Source of the DNA: Dermacoccus nishinomiyaensis
Lineage (GTDB): Bacteria > Actinomycetota > Actinomycetes > Actinomycetales > Dermatophilaceae
Direction: 5' to 3'
Length of the DNA stretch: 64,000 bases
NCBI RefSeq assembly: GCF_900447535.1
Contig: NZ_UFXX01000002.1
Span: 372,001-436,000 of the forward strand
Shown here: in pieces, positions 1 to 9,284 of the stretch
Position numbering within the stretch: the stretch's first letter is position 1
Layout: each line of letters begins with the position of its first letter
Translations under genes and position numbers: made by a program
The notes under the pieces: generated by a model
The model's input: the letters and a program-made list of their open reading frames with translations, nothing else
Databases searched by the model: none
What the model was told of the DNA's origin: nothing

Positions 1-1
1 C

Positions 2-2128
2 TTCCGTCGCTGGGTCACCTCCCACCCCAGCGGCGACCTGAGCACGCCCGTCATCGAGGCGGCACACCGTTCGCCGGTGAAGCTTGCGTTCGGTACCGAG
101 ACGTCGACGATCTCGCAGGCCTTCCGTGATGGCGTGCGCGTCATCCCACTCGTCGACGAACGCGGCCATGTGCGCGCTGTCGCCCGCAATGCTGTGGGAA
201 GCGAGGTGCGGATCGGCCGCCATACGATCGGTGAGGGCCACCCCACACTCGTCATCGCCGAGATCGGCAACAACCACCAGGGCGACATCGAGCTCGCGAA
301 GCGGCTCGTCGATCTCGCGAAGGGTGCCGGCGCCGACGCGGTGAAGTTCCAGCTGCGCGACCTGACGGGCCTGTACCGCCAGGGAGGTTTCGCCTCCAGC
401 GCGGGAGAGGACCTGGGCGCGCAGTACACGATGAACCTGCTCGCCAAGTACTCGTTCACGAACGAGCAGATGATCGAGATCCTCGACTACTGCAAGAGCG
501 TCGACATCGACGCCTTCTGCACACCGTGGGACGAGGCGTCGCTGCGAGTGCTCGCCGACTACGGCGTCCCGGCGCTGAAGATCGCGAGCGCCGACATGAC
601 GAACCATGACTTGCTGCGTGCGTGCGCCGCCGAGCACCTGCCGATGCTCGTCTCGACGGGCATGTCGACGGAGGACGAGATCATCGCGAGCGTCGAGGTG
701 ATGCGTCAGGCGGGCGGCGAGTTCGTCCTGCTGCAGGTGCAGTCGACCTATCCGGCGCCCTTCAAGGACATCAATCTGCGGTACATGTATCGCCTCGGCG
801 TCATCGGCGAGTGTCCCGTCGGCTACTCGGGGCACGAGCGGGGTTACCACGTGCCGATCGCGGCCGTGGCGCGTGGTGCGCACGTCGTCGAGAAGCACTT
901 CACGATCGACAAGAGCCTCGAGGGCAACGACCACCAGGTCTCGTTGCTGCCCGAGGAGTTCGCCGAGATGGTGACGAAGATCCGTGAGGTCGAGCTCGCG
1001 CTCGGCAACGGTGAGACGCGGGCGGTCTCCACGGGTGAGCTGATGAACCGTGCGAATCTCGCGAAGTCGCTCGTCGCGACGCGTGACATCGCCGTCGGCG
1101 AGAAGCTGACGCGGGAGGACGTGACGATCAAGTCGCCGGGCCGCGGCCTGCAGCCGAACCGTCTCGAGGCGCTCATCGGCCGCACCATGCGGCGCCCGAT
1201 CGAGTCGGGTGACTTCTTCTACGCGACCGATCTGACGGACGCTGTCGCGCACGGGCGCGCGTACGAGTTCAAGCGCCCCTGGGGACTGCCGGTGCGCTAC
1301 CACGACGCGCGCAAGCTGCTCGGTGCCGGTGAGACGCTGACGAACCCGGACTTCCTCGAGTTCCACCTGTCCTACAAGGACGTGGAGATGAGCCCCGAGC
1401 AGATCGCGGATGCGTTCGGCCACCAGAAGTTCGACGGCATGTTCCACACCGTCCACTGTCCCGATCTGTACGCCGGTGACTTCATCATCAACCTCGCGAG
1501 CGAGGACGACGCGACGTGGGAGCGCTCGATCGTCGAGGTCCAGAAGGTCGTCGAGATCACGCGTGACCTCAACCGCTGGTTCGACGACACCGAACCCCCC
1601 ATCGTCATCTGCACGATGGGCGGGTTCACGATGGACGCCTTCGACACGCCGGCGCAGCGCACCGTCAAGTACCAGCGCATCGCGAAGGCTCTCGCGCGCA
1701 TCGACGACGCCGACGTGCGCCTGACCGCGCAGACGCTGCCGCCGTACCCGTGGCTCATGGGCGGCCAGCAGCACCACAACCTGTTCATGGACGTCGACGA
1801 CACCGTCTGGTTCTGCGAGCAGTTCGGGCGCCGGTTGACGTTCGACCTGTCGCACTCGAAGCTGGCCGCAAACTTCACGAAGAAGCCGTTCAGCGAGTAC
1901 GTCGAGAAGCTCGCCCCGCTCAGCGACCACCTGCACATCGTCGATGCCGAGGGCGTCGACGGCGAGGGGCCGCAGATCGGTGACGGCGAGATCGACTGGC
2001 CGACGACGGCCGCTCAGCTCGAGCGTCTAGCCCCGCGCATCCCGTTCATTCCCGAGATCTGGCAGGGCCACGTCAACAACGGCGAGGGTTTCTGGACGGC
2101 TCTCGACCGGCTCGAGGCGTGGTTCTGA
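2..2128 (+). CDS. NeuB-type nonulosonic acid synthase fused to a TIM-barrel sugar isomerase-like domain (5' partial)
   Basis: The frame is open from base 2, so the gene enters from the left edge. The first in-window start (GTG at 77) would cut into a CBS-like stretch (GVRVIPLVDERG) and is probably not real. Numbered from that GTG, residues ~55-310 are a NeuB aldolase barrel (AEIGNNHQGD, FCTPWDE, KIASADM, GYSGHE, VEKHFTID). This family condenses phosphoenolpyruvate with an N-acyl hexosamine to give sialic, legionaminic or pseudaminic-type acids. Residues ~325-390 are a SAF domain. Residues ~400-683 resemble a xylose-isomerase/AP-endonuclease-like barrel (FHTVHCPD, FDLSHSK, HIVDAEG, PEIWQGH supply His/Asp/Glu metal ligands). 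The last domain may prepare the sugar substrate, which is inference. A cytidylyltransferase or second CBS domain may lie upstream, out of view. The next gene starts 78 bases later in the same direction. Confidence 0.85.
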   Translation, partial: FRRWVTSHPSGDLSTPVIEAAHRSPVKLAFGTETSTISQAFRDGVRVIPLVDERGHVRAVARNAVGSEVRIGRHTIGEGHPTLVIAEIGNNHQGDIELAKRLVDLAKGAGADAVKFQLRDLTGLYRQGGFASSAGEDLGAQYTMNLLAKYSFTNEQMIEILDYCKSVDIDAFCTPWDEASLRVLADYGVPALKIASADMTNHDLLRACAAEHLPMLVSTGMSTEDEIIASVEVMRQAGGEFVLLQVQSTYPAPFKDINLRYMYRLGVIGECPVGYSGHERGYHVPIAAVARGAHVVEKHFTIDKSLEGNDHQVSLLPEEFAEMVTKIREVELALGNGETRAVSTGELMNRANLAKSLVATRDIAVGEKLTREDVTIKSPGRGLQPNRLEALIGRTMRRPIESGDFFYATDLTDAVAHGRAYEFKRPWGLPVRYHDARKLLGAGETLTNPDFLEFHLSYKDVEMSPEQIADAFGHQKFDGMFHTVHCPDLYAGDFIINLASEDDATWERSIVEVQKVVEITRDLNRWFDDTEPPIVICTMGGFTMDAFDTPAQRTVKYQRIAKALARIDDADVRLTAQTLPPYPWLMGGQQHHNLFMDVDDTVWFCEQFGRRLTFDLSHSKLAANFTKKPFSEYVEKLAPLSDHLHIVDAEGVDGEGPQIGDGEIDWPTTAAQLERLAPRIPFIPEIWQGHVNNGEGFWTALDRLEAWF

Positions 2129-2206
2129 CGGGCCCGGCCGGCGCGCGCACGACGTCCCAGCTCGCGCGGCCCGAGTGTTCGATCGTCGTCCGACGAGGAG
2201 AATGGC

Positions 2207-3280
2207 ATGTCTGAGCCGATCGCCCTGTGGGTGGCGCCCGTCTCCAACCTGGCCGGTGTGGCACGGCACTTCATCGACGTCGCGCGCGTCGGGCTGCCGG
2301 GGTTCCGGCTCGTCGTCGCCGCGCCCGAGGGGCCGCTGCTCGACGAACTGCGGGCGCTGAACTGCCCCGTCGTCCCACTCGACCTCGAGCAGCCGCTCCC
2401 CCGTGTCGTGGCGCAGCTTCGCCGCGTCATCAAGAAGCTGGCTCCGGCGGTCGTGCATTCGCACCTGGCGAAGGCCGACTTCCTCGTGACGATGGCGTCG
2501 GTCGGTCTGCCGGTGACGCTCGTCTCCAGCGAGCACCACATCCCCGAGGATCCCCTCGTGTTCCACGGGACGAAGGTCAGGGCGTACTCGCGTCAGGCCG
2601 CCCATCACGCCCGCATCCGACGCTTCTCCCAGCTCATCGCCGTGAGTGAGTCGACGAAGCGCGACATGCTGCGCTACTGGCGCCCGTCCGCGCCCGTCAC
2701 CGTGGTACTCAACGGGGTGGACCGCCCCGCGCGGGTGCAGCAGCGCGAGCCCGGCCTGCGCGTGCTGTCGCTGACGCGTCTGTCCGCCGAGAAGAACGTG
2801 GCGATGACCCTGCGCGCCTTCGCGAAGGTGCTCGAGACCCACCCCGAGGCGACGCTGAGCGTCGGCGGCACGGGTGAGGACGCGGGCGCGTTGAAGCAGC
2901 TCGCGGCCGAACTCGGTCTCGGCGAGGCGGCGAGGTTCGTCGGCTTCGTCGACCCGGACGAGGCCATGGCGACGCACGACATCCTCGTGCAGCCGTCGAA
3001 GGCCGACAACCTCTCGTACACGCTGCTCGATGCGACGGCCAACGGTCTCGGCGTCGTCGCGAGCAACATCGGCGGCAACGGCGAGATCGTCGCGCCGCAG
3101 TGCCTGGTCTCGCTCGGCGACATCGACGGTGCCGCCGCGGCGATCATCGATCAGGGCCTCCACCTCGACCGACGTCCGACGCTGCCGGCCACCATTCCGA
3201 CGGTGGCGCAGATGGCCGAGCAGATCGTCGCGGTCTACGCGCAGGCCGGCGCGCTCCTGAGCCAGGAGCAGCATGCTTGA
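2207..3280 (+). CDS. GT4-family glycosyltransferase
   Basis: A 357-residue GT-B fold glycosyltransferase, expected to work on the cytoplasmic face of the membrane. The N-terminal half carries the acceptor domain. The C-terminal half starts near residue 185 with LSLTRLSAEKNV and contains the GT4 region VGFVDPDEAMATHDILVQPS followed by VVASNIGGNGEIV. The usual EX7E nucleotide-sugar motif is replaced by an Asp pair with the same spacing (DNLSYTLLD). ATG 2207 follows a clear ribosome site (GAGGAGAA, about 2195-2202). The stop overlaps the next start by eight bases, so translation is probably coupled. The donor and acceptor sugars cannot be read from the sequence. Confidence 0.85.
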   Translation: MSEPIALWVAPVSNLAGVARHFIDVARVGLPGFRLVVAAPEGPLLDELRALNCPVVPLDLEQPLPRVVAQLRRVIKKLAPAVVHSHLAKADFLVTMASVGLPVTLVSSEHHIPEDPLVFHGTKVRAYSRQAAHHARIRRFSQLIAVSESTKRDMLRYWRPSAPVTVVLNGVDRPARVQQREPGLRVLSLTRLSAEKNVAMTLRAFAKVLETHPEATLSVGGTGEDAGALKQLAAELGLGEAARFVGFVDPDEAMATHDILVQPSKADNLSYTLLDATANGLGVVASNIGGNGEIVAPQCLVSLGDIDGAAAAIIDQGLHLDRRPTLPATIPTVAQMAEQIVAVYAQAGALLSQEQHA

Positions 3281-4316
3281 TCGACTGACCATCGCCTCCA
3301 ACCAGGGGACATTCGGTGGCGGCGAGGTCATGCTCCTCGCGATCGCCGAAGCTGCTCGAGAACTCGAGATCGACGTCACCGTGGTGGCGCCCGCGGACCC
3401 GGGAGAGGTCGTCCGACGAGCGCGTCTGCGTGGCTTCTCAACGGTGGCCATCCCGGGCTCGAGCCGTCGTAGCTACCTGACGAACCTTCGGCGTTGGGAT
3501 CAGGACGAACGCCAGGGCATCCTGTGGTGCAACGGTCTGCGGCCTGCCTTCGCTACCTCCGGCCATGTGGGACGGGTCGTTCATCTGCACCAGGAGCCGC
3601 GGGGTCCGCTCGCGGCGGCTTCGCACCTCGCTCGACGACAGAGCCTGGCGACGATCGTCCCCTCGGATTTCATGTCGCATCAGATCCCAGGAAGTACGGT
3701 GCTGACGAACTGGACCGCGCCGCCGACCCCACGCCGACACCGGGCTCCCGCGCCGACCCCGAGGATCGGGTACTTGGGGCGCCTGTCTTCCGACAAGGGC
3801 GTGCCAGTTTTGTGCGATGCCGTTCGTTCGATGATCGACGAAGGCATCGATGTCGAATTGCTCCTTGCCGGTGACGCGCGTTTCGTCAGCACGCAGGACG
3901 AACGTCGGGTCAGTTCAGCCATTCACCGACTCGGCGACAGTGTGACCTGCCCCGGGTGGATGGACCGAAATGACTTCTTCTCTGCGATCGATCTCGCCGT
4001 CTTCCCGTCGACGTGGGCCGAGCCGTTCGGCTTGGTCGCGGCGGAGGCCATGGGCGCTCGTTGCCCGTTCGTCGTCAGCGACTCCGGAGCCCTACCTGAA
4101 GTGGTTGGCGCGGACTACCCGTTCGTAGCTCGTGCAGGCGATGCAGAAGACCTTGCCCGGACGCTGACTGCTGGGCTCGACGCCCCCTGGTCCGAGATGC
4201 TGACTGCCAGCTACGAGCGTTGGGAGGCGCTGTTCTCCCCCGAAGCAGGCAGAGGGCGCCTCGCGACCCTACTCCAGTCCCTACCCACGTCTACTCGAGG
4301 AGTTGTTACTGCATGA
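3273..4316 (+). CDS. GT4-family glycosyltransferase
   Basis: A 347-residue GT4 enzyme. It opens with a short glycine-rich loop (NQGTFGGGEVMLL), has the C-domain hinge IGYLGRLSSDKGVPVL near residue 165, and a complete EX7E motif (EPFGLVAAE) followed by DSGALPEVV. It transfers a sugar from a nucleotide donor during repeat-unit assembly; specificity is unknown. Its start lies inside the 3' end of the preceding glycosyltransferase gene and its TGA overlaps the next ATG (ATGA), so the three genes read as one transcript. Codon choice is visibly less GC-biased than in the first two genes, which suggests a separate origin for this stretch. Confidence 0.85.
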   Translation: MLDRLTIASNQGTFGGGEVMLLAIAEAARELEIDVTVVAPADPGEVVRRARLRGFSTVAIPGSSRRSYLTNLRRWDQDERQGILWCNGLRPAFATSGHVGRVVHLHQEPRGPLAAASHLARRQSLATIVPSDFMSHQIPGSTVLTNWTAPPTPRRHRAPAPTPRIGYLGRLSSDKGVPVLCDAVRSMIDEGIDVELLLAGDARFVSTQDERRVSSAIHRLGDSVTCPGWMDRNDFFSAIDLAVFPSTWAEPFGLVAAEAMGARCPFVVSDSGALPEVVGADYPFVARAGDAEDLARTLTAGLDAPWSEMLTASYERWEALFSPEAGRGRLATLLQSLPTSTRGVVTA

Positions 4317-5242
4317 GGGCCTCCATCGTCGTCCCCAGCCGAGCCGGCGCAGAACGACTGCCCGTCCTGCTCTCTGCACTGCAGCGCCAGACGGAGTCGG
4401 ATTTCGAGGTGATCGTCGTCCTCGACGGTGACATCGACGGCTCCGAGGCCCTCGTCCGCGATCACCCGCTACGCGGTCTGCGAACCATCGTGTTCCCCGA
4501 GAACCGAGGACGTGTCGCTGCCCTCAACGCCGGCTTCGCAGATGCGACGGGTGAGGTGCTCATCCGCTGTGATGACGACCTCGAGCCCGGCCCTGAGTTC
4601 GTCAGCGAACACATCAAGGCCCACGAGGAACTCGAATGTGGAGTGGTGGGCATCTACCGCAATGTGATGGCCGACACTCCCTACGCACGCGCCTACGGGA
4701 GGGACGCAGACCGCCGCTTTCGCGAGGCGGCCTATAGGGCCACGCCGGACCAGCGATGGTTGTACTGGGCAGGCAATTGCTCCGTCACGCGAACGATGTG
4801 GGACAAGGTCGGTCCCTACGACGTGCGCTTTCGGGCGTACGGCTGGGAGGACGTCGACTACGGTCTGCGCCTCCACGAAGCGGGGTACCCCATCGTCCTC
4901 CGACAGTCGCTCGAGACGACGCATCACGCAGCCGCCAGCACGACCGAGGCCCGCGTTCGTCGTGCCTACCGTTCAGGCCAGGCGAAGCGACTCTTCGACA
5001 AGATCCACGACGGCATCGCTCCGGCGGGGCTCGCGCCTACGAACGACTCGGTATGGAACGTGACGAAGAATGTGCTGCAACGCGCGCTCGAATACGACCG
5101 CGCCCGCCGCGCATCCGGCATCATCGATCGGGCCCTCCCGTTCATTCCACGTATGGCTGCCACGAAGCTGGTCGCCCTCCTCGTCGAGGCCGCAGCAATC
5201 GCCGGGTACGCCGATCAGAAGGACGCTGCCAATGACTTCTGA
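4313..5242 (+). CDS. GT2-family glycosyltransferase
   Basis: A GT-A fold family 2 glycosyltransferase of 309 residues. The chosen ATG at 4313 overlaps the preceding stop (ATGA) and places the typical N-terminus MRASIVVPSR at the start. The longer open frame from 4220 would add 31 non-homologous residues. Visible motifs are VIVVLDGDIDGS, a DXD-type IRCDDDLEPG, the acceptor-side CSVTRTMWDKVG and the general-base-like WEDVDYGLRL. The C-terminal ~80 residues are amphipathic and may contact the membrane. It presumably adds one residue of the repeat unit, with the linkage unknown. Confidence 0.85.
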   Translation: MRASIVVPSRAGAERLPVLLSALQRQTESDFEVIVVLDGDIDGSEALVRDHPLRGLRTIVFPENRGRVAALNAGFADATGEVLIRCDDDLEPGPEFVSEHIKAHEELECGVVGIYRNVMADTPYARAYGRDADRRFREAAYRATPDQRWLYWAGNCSVTRTMWDKVGPYDVRFRAYGWEDVDYGLRLHEAGYPIVLRQSLETTHHAAASTTEARVRRAYRSGQAKRLFDKIHDGIAPAGLAPTNDSVWNVTKNVLQRALEYDRARRASGIIDRALPFIPRMAATKLVALLVEAAAIAGYADQKDAANDF

Positions 5243-5280
5243 CCGGCCCCAGGGCCGTCGTCCACTGAAGGGGGCATCCT

Positions 5281-7143
5281 GTGTGGTCTGACCTGCGTTA
5301 TCTCATCGGTACGTTCGATCCGCGAAGCCGCAATCAACTCTTCGCCAATGTCTTCGCGCAATTCTTCCTCGCCCTCATGGATCTTCTGGGCGTGGCCGCC
5401 ATCTATCCCCTCATGCAGGTCGCGATGGGCAAGAACATCGACGAGGGGACTTTGGGAACGCTTCATCGGCTCCTGGGCAGCCAGGACAAGAACCACTTCG
5501 CCGTCACACTGGCAGCTCTCATGGCTCTGTCCTTTCTCATCAAGGCCGTTCTCACAGCCGTCCTGCAGTGGTGGGGAGCGGGCGTCGTCACACGCCTGCA
5601 GACGGGCACCTCGCGGAAACTGCTCCAGAGCTACATGTCCGAGGGTTACCTGGAGCATCGTCGCCGTAATACCGGCGAGGTCATCCGCACCGTTGGGGCT
5701 GCCACTCAAGCAGCGCACCAGAATGTTCTCAGCGGGTTCATCGGAGTTCTGAGTACCCTGATGTCGGTCGTGGCCATCGGGACGCTGCTCATCGTCGTCA
5801 CCCCCGTCACGGCGCTGTGTGCGGCGCTCTACTTCGCTGTGGCGGTCTTCATCATCCAGCGTGTACTCGGCCCGGCGAACCGTCGCGCTGGCGAGGCCGC
5901 GCAGCACTCTGCGTGGCTCAGCAGCAAGACGTTGATGGAGGCCATGCACGGTTTCCGCGAGGCAAATCTTCATGGCGCGAAGAGTTTCTTCGTCGACCGT
6001 TACGACCATTACAACGTCGCCAACTCTCAAGCGGCCCGCAAGGCGAACTTCCTGGCCCAGCTCCCGAAGAACCTTCTCGAGTTCGTGACGATGATCGGGC
6101 TGACGATTCTCATCGTCGCGTCGGTCCTATCGGGCAACGCTGAATCCACCATGCCCATTCTCAGCCTGTTCGCCGCGGCCACAGTCAAGGTTCTGCCGCT
6201 GATGGTCTCGCTGACGGCCACCATCGGCAACATTCGATTTGGCCGCGAAGGCCTGCACATCACCGTCGCAGCTCTTCGCGGCATGCCTCGAACGGCGGGC
6301 GAGAGCGCATCACGAGGTCGCCGTGCGGGCACGCTCGTGCCTCACCAGAGTCCGTTACCCGTCACTTCCGACCTGGAGATACGCCACGTCTCCTTCAGCT
6401 ACGAAGACGGCGCAGGCAATGTTTTGAACGACATCAACCTGCAGATTCCACATGGAACGTCCATGGCGCTGTGCGGGCCCAGCGGCTCCGGGAAGACGAC
6501 ATTGGTCGACATCATTCTCGGTCTGATGTCCCCCTCCGAGGGGCGTGTCACGTACGGCGGGGTCCGAACGGACGCGAACGATCGGCGCTGGTTCGATGCC
6601 GTCGCGTACGTTCCCCAGGATGTCTATCTGCTCGATGACACCCTGGCGAACAATGTGGCGTTCGGTATTCCTGAAGCGGATCAGGATCCGGCGAGGATCG
6701 AGCGATGCCTCGAGCGTGCCGAACTGGGTGACGTCGTGGACTCGTTAAAAGATGGCATCCGCACCGAGATCGGCGAGCGCGGCACACGCTTGTCGGGGGG
6801 GCAGCGGCAGCGGCTCGGGATCGCGCGAGCACTGTATCGCGGGCCCCAGGTGATCGTTTTCGACGAAGCAACATCAGCGCTTGACAATGCGACGGAGCAC
6901 AAGATCACCTCGACGATCAACGGCCTGAGGGGTGAGATCACGACCATCATCGTTGCCCACCGCCTCTCGACCGTCCGTGATGTCGATGCCCTGGCCTATC
7001 TGCGTGATGGTCACGTGGAGGCGTACGGAACGTTCTCCGAGGTGGAGGCCCAGTCGCCGTCCTTCGCCAACTTGGTGCGCCTGGGGAGGCTGGACGCCGT
7101 GGAGCCGCCGGCCGGGGCCCTGGACATGGAGCCGTCATCGTGA
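5281..7143 (+). CDS. ABC transporter, fused permease/ATPase, PglK-like oligosaccharide flippase
   Basis: A half-transporter of 620 residues: six predicted membrane spans in residues ~1-330, then an ATP-binding domain from ~360. Seen in the latter are Walker A (GPSGSGKTT), signature (LSGGQRQRLGIARAL), Walker B (VIVFDEATSALD) and the H-loop (IIVAHRLSTV). All catalytic residues are intact. The layout and its place between glycosyltransferase genes match PglK-type flippases that move lipid-linked oligosaccharides across the cytoplasmic membrane. A peptide or lipid exporter is less likely. The start is GTG 5281, behind the AAGGGGG ribosome site. The 3' end overlaps the next gene as GTGA. This and the polymerase at 11,740 are the two export/assembly candidates of the locus. 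Confidence 0.85.
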   Translation: MWSDLRYLIGTFDPRSRNQLFANVFAQFFLALMDLLGVAAIYPLMQVAMGKNIDEGTLGTLHRLLGSQDKNHFAVTLAALMALSFLIKAVLTAVLQWWGAGVVTRLQTGTSRKLLQSYMSEGYLEHRRRNTGEVIRTVGAATQAAHQNVLSGFIGVLSTLMSVVAIGTLLIVVTPVTALCAALYFAVAVFIIQRVLGPANRRAGEAAQHSAWLSSKTLMEAMHGFREANLHGAKSFFVDRYDHYNVANSQAARKANFLAQLPKNLLEFVTMIGLTILIVASVLSGNAESTMPILSLFAAATVKVLPLMVSLTATIGNIRFGREGLHITVAALRGMPRTAGESASRGRRAGTLVPHQSPLPVTSDLEIRHVSFSYEDGAGNVLNDINLQIPHGTSMALCGPSGSGKTTLVDIILGLMSPSEGRVTYGGVRTDANDRRWFDAVAYVPQDVYLLDDTLANNVAFGIPEADQDPARIERCLERAELGDVVDSLKDGIRTEIGERGTRLSGGQRQRLGIARALYRGPQVIVFDEATSALDNATEHKITSTINGLRGEITTIIVAHRLSTVRDVDALAYLRDGHVEAYGTFSEVEAQSPSFANLVRLGRLDAVEPPAGALDMEPSS

Positions 7144-8339
7144 CGGGCACCTTCGACCACTCGAAACGTCCCCGGTTTCGGTGCCGTTCGCGGTCGGCGA
7201 GACACGGCAAGCCTCGCGCACTCCTGATCACGCACAGCTTTCCCCCGAATGTGGGAGGAGTCGAAGAGGTCGTCTCGTCGCTCGCCGCAGGGTTACGGCA
7301 CCACCCGACGGTGTCAGCAGACGTGCTCACGCTTGCCCCGGCCGAGGCATCCGACGATGCGCGTTTCGCACCCGCGCGCATCCTGCGCGGCCTGTCTCTT
7401 GCCGCCATCCGAGCCTCCACGGCGTATGACGTCTTTGTCTTTCACTCCCCGGTCCTGAAGCTCTCGTGGCTCCCCCTCCTCACAGGAAAGCCACGGATCA
7501 ATGTCATCCACGGGCGGATGTTCGACGCCGACGACCCCGCGCAAGTCGCCGCGGCTCGATCATCCGCACCTCGGCGGGCTGTCTTCCACCTGACTCGACG
7601 CCTCAAACTTGCCTTTCTGAAGAGCGCTGACCTTCGGATCGCCGTCTCGGCTGCTGTGGCCGATGAGACGGGGCCCGGAGCACGCATCGTCCACAACGGG
7701 TGCGACCACTCGACCTTCACCTGCACGGCGCCCATTGAGAACCGCGACCCGCGCCGTATCGTCTTCGTCGGGAGGCTCTCACCGGAGAAGGGTGTGTCGG
7801 TCCTCGTCGACGCCATCCGACAACTCGAGTCGACCGGTGAGGACCCACATCTCGACGTGATCGGCGATGGGCCGTGCCGTGAGGAGTTGGAAGCGCGCGT
7901 CGCGTCGGCGGGCCTTTCGAGGAAGGTCATGTTTCTCGGCAAGCTGTCCCCCAGCTCGGTCGCCGCGCGCCTCAACGACAGCGCTATCGCGGTCGTTCCC
8001 TCGCTCTGGAGCGAGGCGTACGGTCTCGTGGGTGTGGAGGCGCAGGCTTGCGGTTGCGCGGTCGTGGCCTCTGACGTGGGCGGGTTGCCGGAGGCCCTCG
8101 GGGAGGCTTGCCTGCTGGTGGAACCTGGATCGGCGAGTGACTTGGCGCGTGCACTGCTAGAACTGACCGACCCTCAGACGCTTCATCGCCTTGCAGCCCG
8201 CGGCCAGGCACACGCCCGACAGGCGACGAGGGACGAGATGGTCCGCAATCACGCGGAGGCCATGTCCGTCGTCGCCTCGCGCGAGTGCAGCCGCAGACGA
8301 CGTTTGCGGCGTTTCGTGACCGCCGCTCTACGCGGATGA
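7140..8339 (+). CDS. GT4-family glycosyltransferase
   Basis: A 399-residue GT4 enzyme, last gene of the rightward block. The fold is visible from THSFPPNVGGVEEVVSSLA near residue 32, through FVGRLSPEKGVSVLVDAI near 205, to the complete EX7E motif EAYGLVGVE and SDVGGLPEAL. The ~25 residues before the conserved part are basic and poorly conserved, so the true start may be downstream of GTG 7140. That GTG does overlap the flippase stop (GTGA), which favours coupling. The gene ends at a hairpin shared with the convergent gene. Confidence 0.82.
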   Translation: MTGTFDHSKRPRFRCRSRSARHGKPRALLITHSFPPNVGGVEEVVSSLAAGLRHHPTVSADVLTLAPAEASDDARFAPARILRGLSLAAIRASTAYDVFVFHSPVLKLSWLPLLTGKPRINVIHGRMFDADDPAQVAAARSSAPRRAVFHLTRRLKLAFLKSADLRIAVSAAVADETGPGARIVHNGCDHSTFTCTAPIENRDPRRIVFVGRLSPEKGVSVLVDAIRQLESTGEDPHLDVIGDGPCREELEARVASAGLSRKVMFLGKLSPSSVAARLNDSAIAVVPSLWSEAYGLVGVEAQACGCAVVASDVGGLPEALGEACLLVEPGSASDLARALLELTDPQTLHRLAARGQAHARQATRDEMVRNHAEAMSVVASRECSRRRRLRRFVTAALRG

Positions 8340-8370
8340 CCCTCTACCTCGCGATCAGCTCAGAGGGTCA
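8337..8370. terminator. Bidirectional terminator between convergent gene blocks
   Basis: Nine-base perfect arms (8337-8345 and 8362-8370) separated by 16 bases span the 15-base gap between the stops of the convergent genes ending at 8339 and 8355. There is no strong T-run on either side, as is common in high-GC actinobacteria. It is the only hairpin in this junction. Confidence 0.5.
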
Positions 8371-9284
8371 AGCAGCCCGGGAGGCTTGACCGCGAGCGAA
8401 CCAGCTCGAATTTTGACCTCGGTGACGAGGTTCCCCCAGCATGTCACGACTTCCCGAGCAGCTTGCGTCGCCTGCTTCTTCCTCATAGTCATCAGCACCA
8501 CGTTGCGGGGGGCGGCTGTCACAGCTCTCGTGACAAGTCTAGGGAGCCGGTGCAGGCGTTGGTAGAGCTCCGGGTGGCGGTGCCACACGAGTACTTCGCC
8601 GCACGACGCCGAATAGACCTTGCGGAGTAGCACATGCTTGTCGCTGGTGGGGCGGAAGTACATGAGCATGTCCGGTGCCGCTGCCACATCGGCTCCCACC
8701 CGCAGGGCCAGCCGGATGGAAAGCTCGAAGTCCTCGATGCCGTATGGAGGCAGGGCTGTGTCGAAGCCCCCGGCCGCGAAGAAGACATCGCGGCGGAACG
8801 CGGCGTTGCCGCTCATCACGGCGTTGCCGAAGCTACCGCGTACGACACATTCGGGGTTCAATATCGGCGCGTCCGGGTCGAAGGGCTCGCGCATCTCACG
8901 GTTGAGCCCTGCCACGACGTCATGGGCCAGCAACCCGTCATGGGCTGCTTGGACCCATCCTTCGGCCACCTGGTCGTCACAATCACAGAACGCGAGAAAT
9001 CGGGCGCGACTCTCTTGGGCTCCGCTGTTGCGGGCTGCCCCGGCACCCTTCTTCGCAGAGGCGTCGATGACCCGCAGGGGCACGGGAAAATTTCGAGCGA
9101 TCCCCTCGACCACATCCCGCGTGTCGTCGGTGGAACCGTTGTCCGCGACGATGACCTCCCAGCGGATGCGCGAGCGTTGGGCGCGTAGCGCGTCCAACTG
9201 CTGTCGGATGACGTGCGCGCCGTTGAGCACGCAGATGATGACACTGAGGTCAGGCCCTGGCTCGGTTGGCTGCGTCTCGATCAT
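8355..9284 (-). CDS. GT2-family glycosyltransferase
   Basis: A 309-residue GT-A enzyme, last gene of the leftward operon. ATG 9284 is preferred over the upstream GTG 9296 because it overlaps the TGA of the preceding gene (ATGA). The protein then starts [19 protein letters not shown]. Motifs include VIVADNGSTDDT, a DXD in FCDCDDQV, AAFRRDVFFAAGGF and GIEDFELSIRL. The C-terminus is basic. It probably adds a sugar to a lipid-linked intermediate, with the donor unknown. Confidence 0.85.
   Translation of the reverse strand: MIETQPTEPGPDLSVIICVLNGAHVIRQQLDALRAQRSRIRWEVIVADNGSTDDTRDVVEGIARNFPVPLRVIDASAKKGAGAARNSGAQESRARFLAFCDCDDQVAEGWVQAAHDGLLAHDVVAGLNREMREPFDPDAPILNPECVVRGSFGNAVMSGNAAFRRDVFFAAGGFDTALPPYGIEDFELSIRLALRVGADVAAAPDMLMYFRPTSDKHVLLRKVYSASCGEVLVWHRHPELYQRLHRLPRLVTRAVTAAPRNVVLMTMRKKQATQAAREVVTCWGNLVTEVKIRAGSLAVKPPGLLDPLS

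Noticed and set aside
77-79. GTG 77 as the start of the NeuB-type gene
   Set aside because: The frame is open to base 2 and GTG 77 would fall inside a CBS-like domain with no ribosome site.
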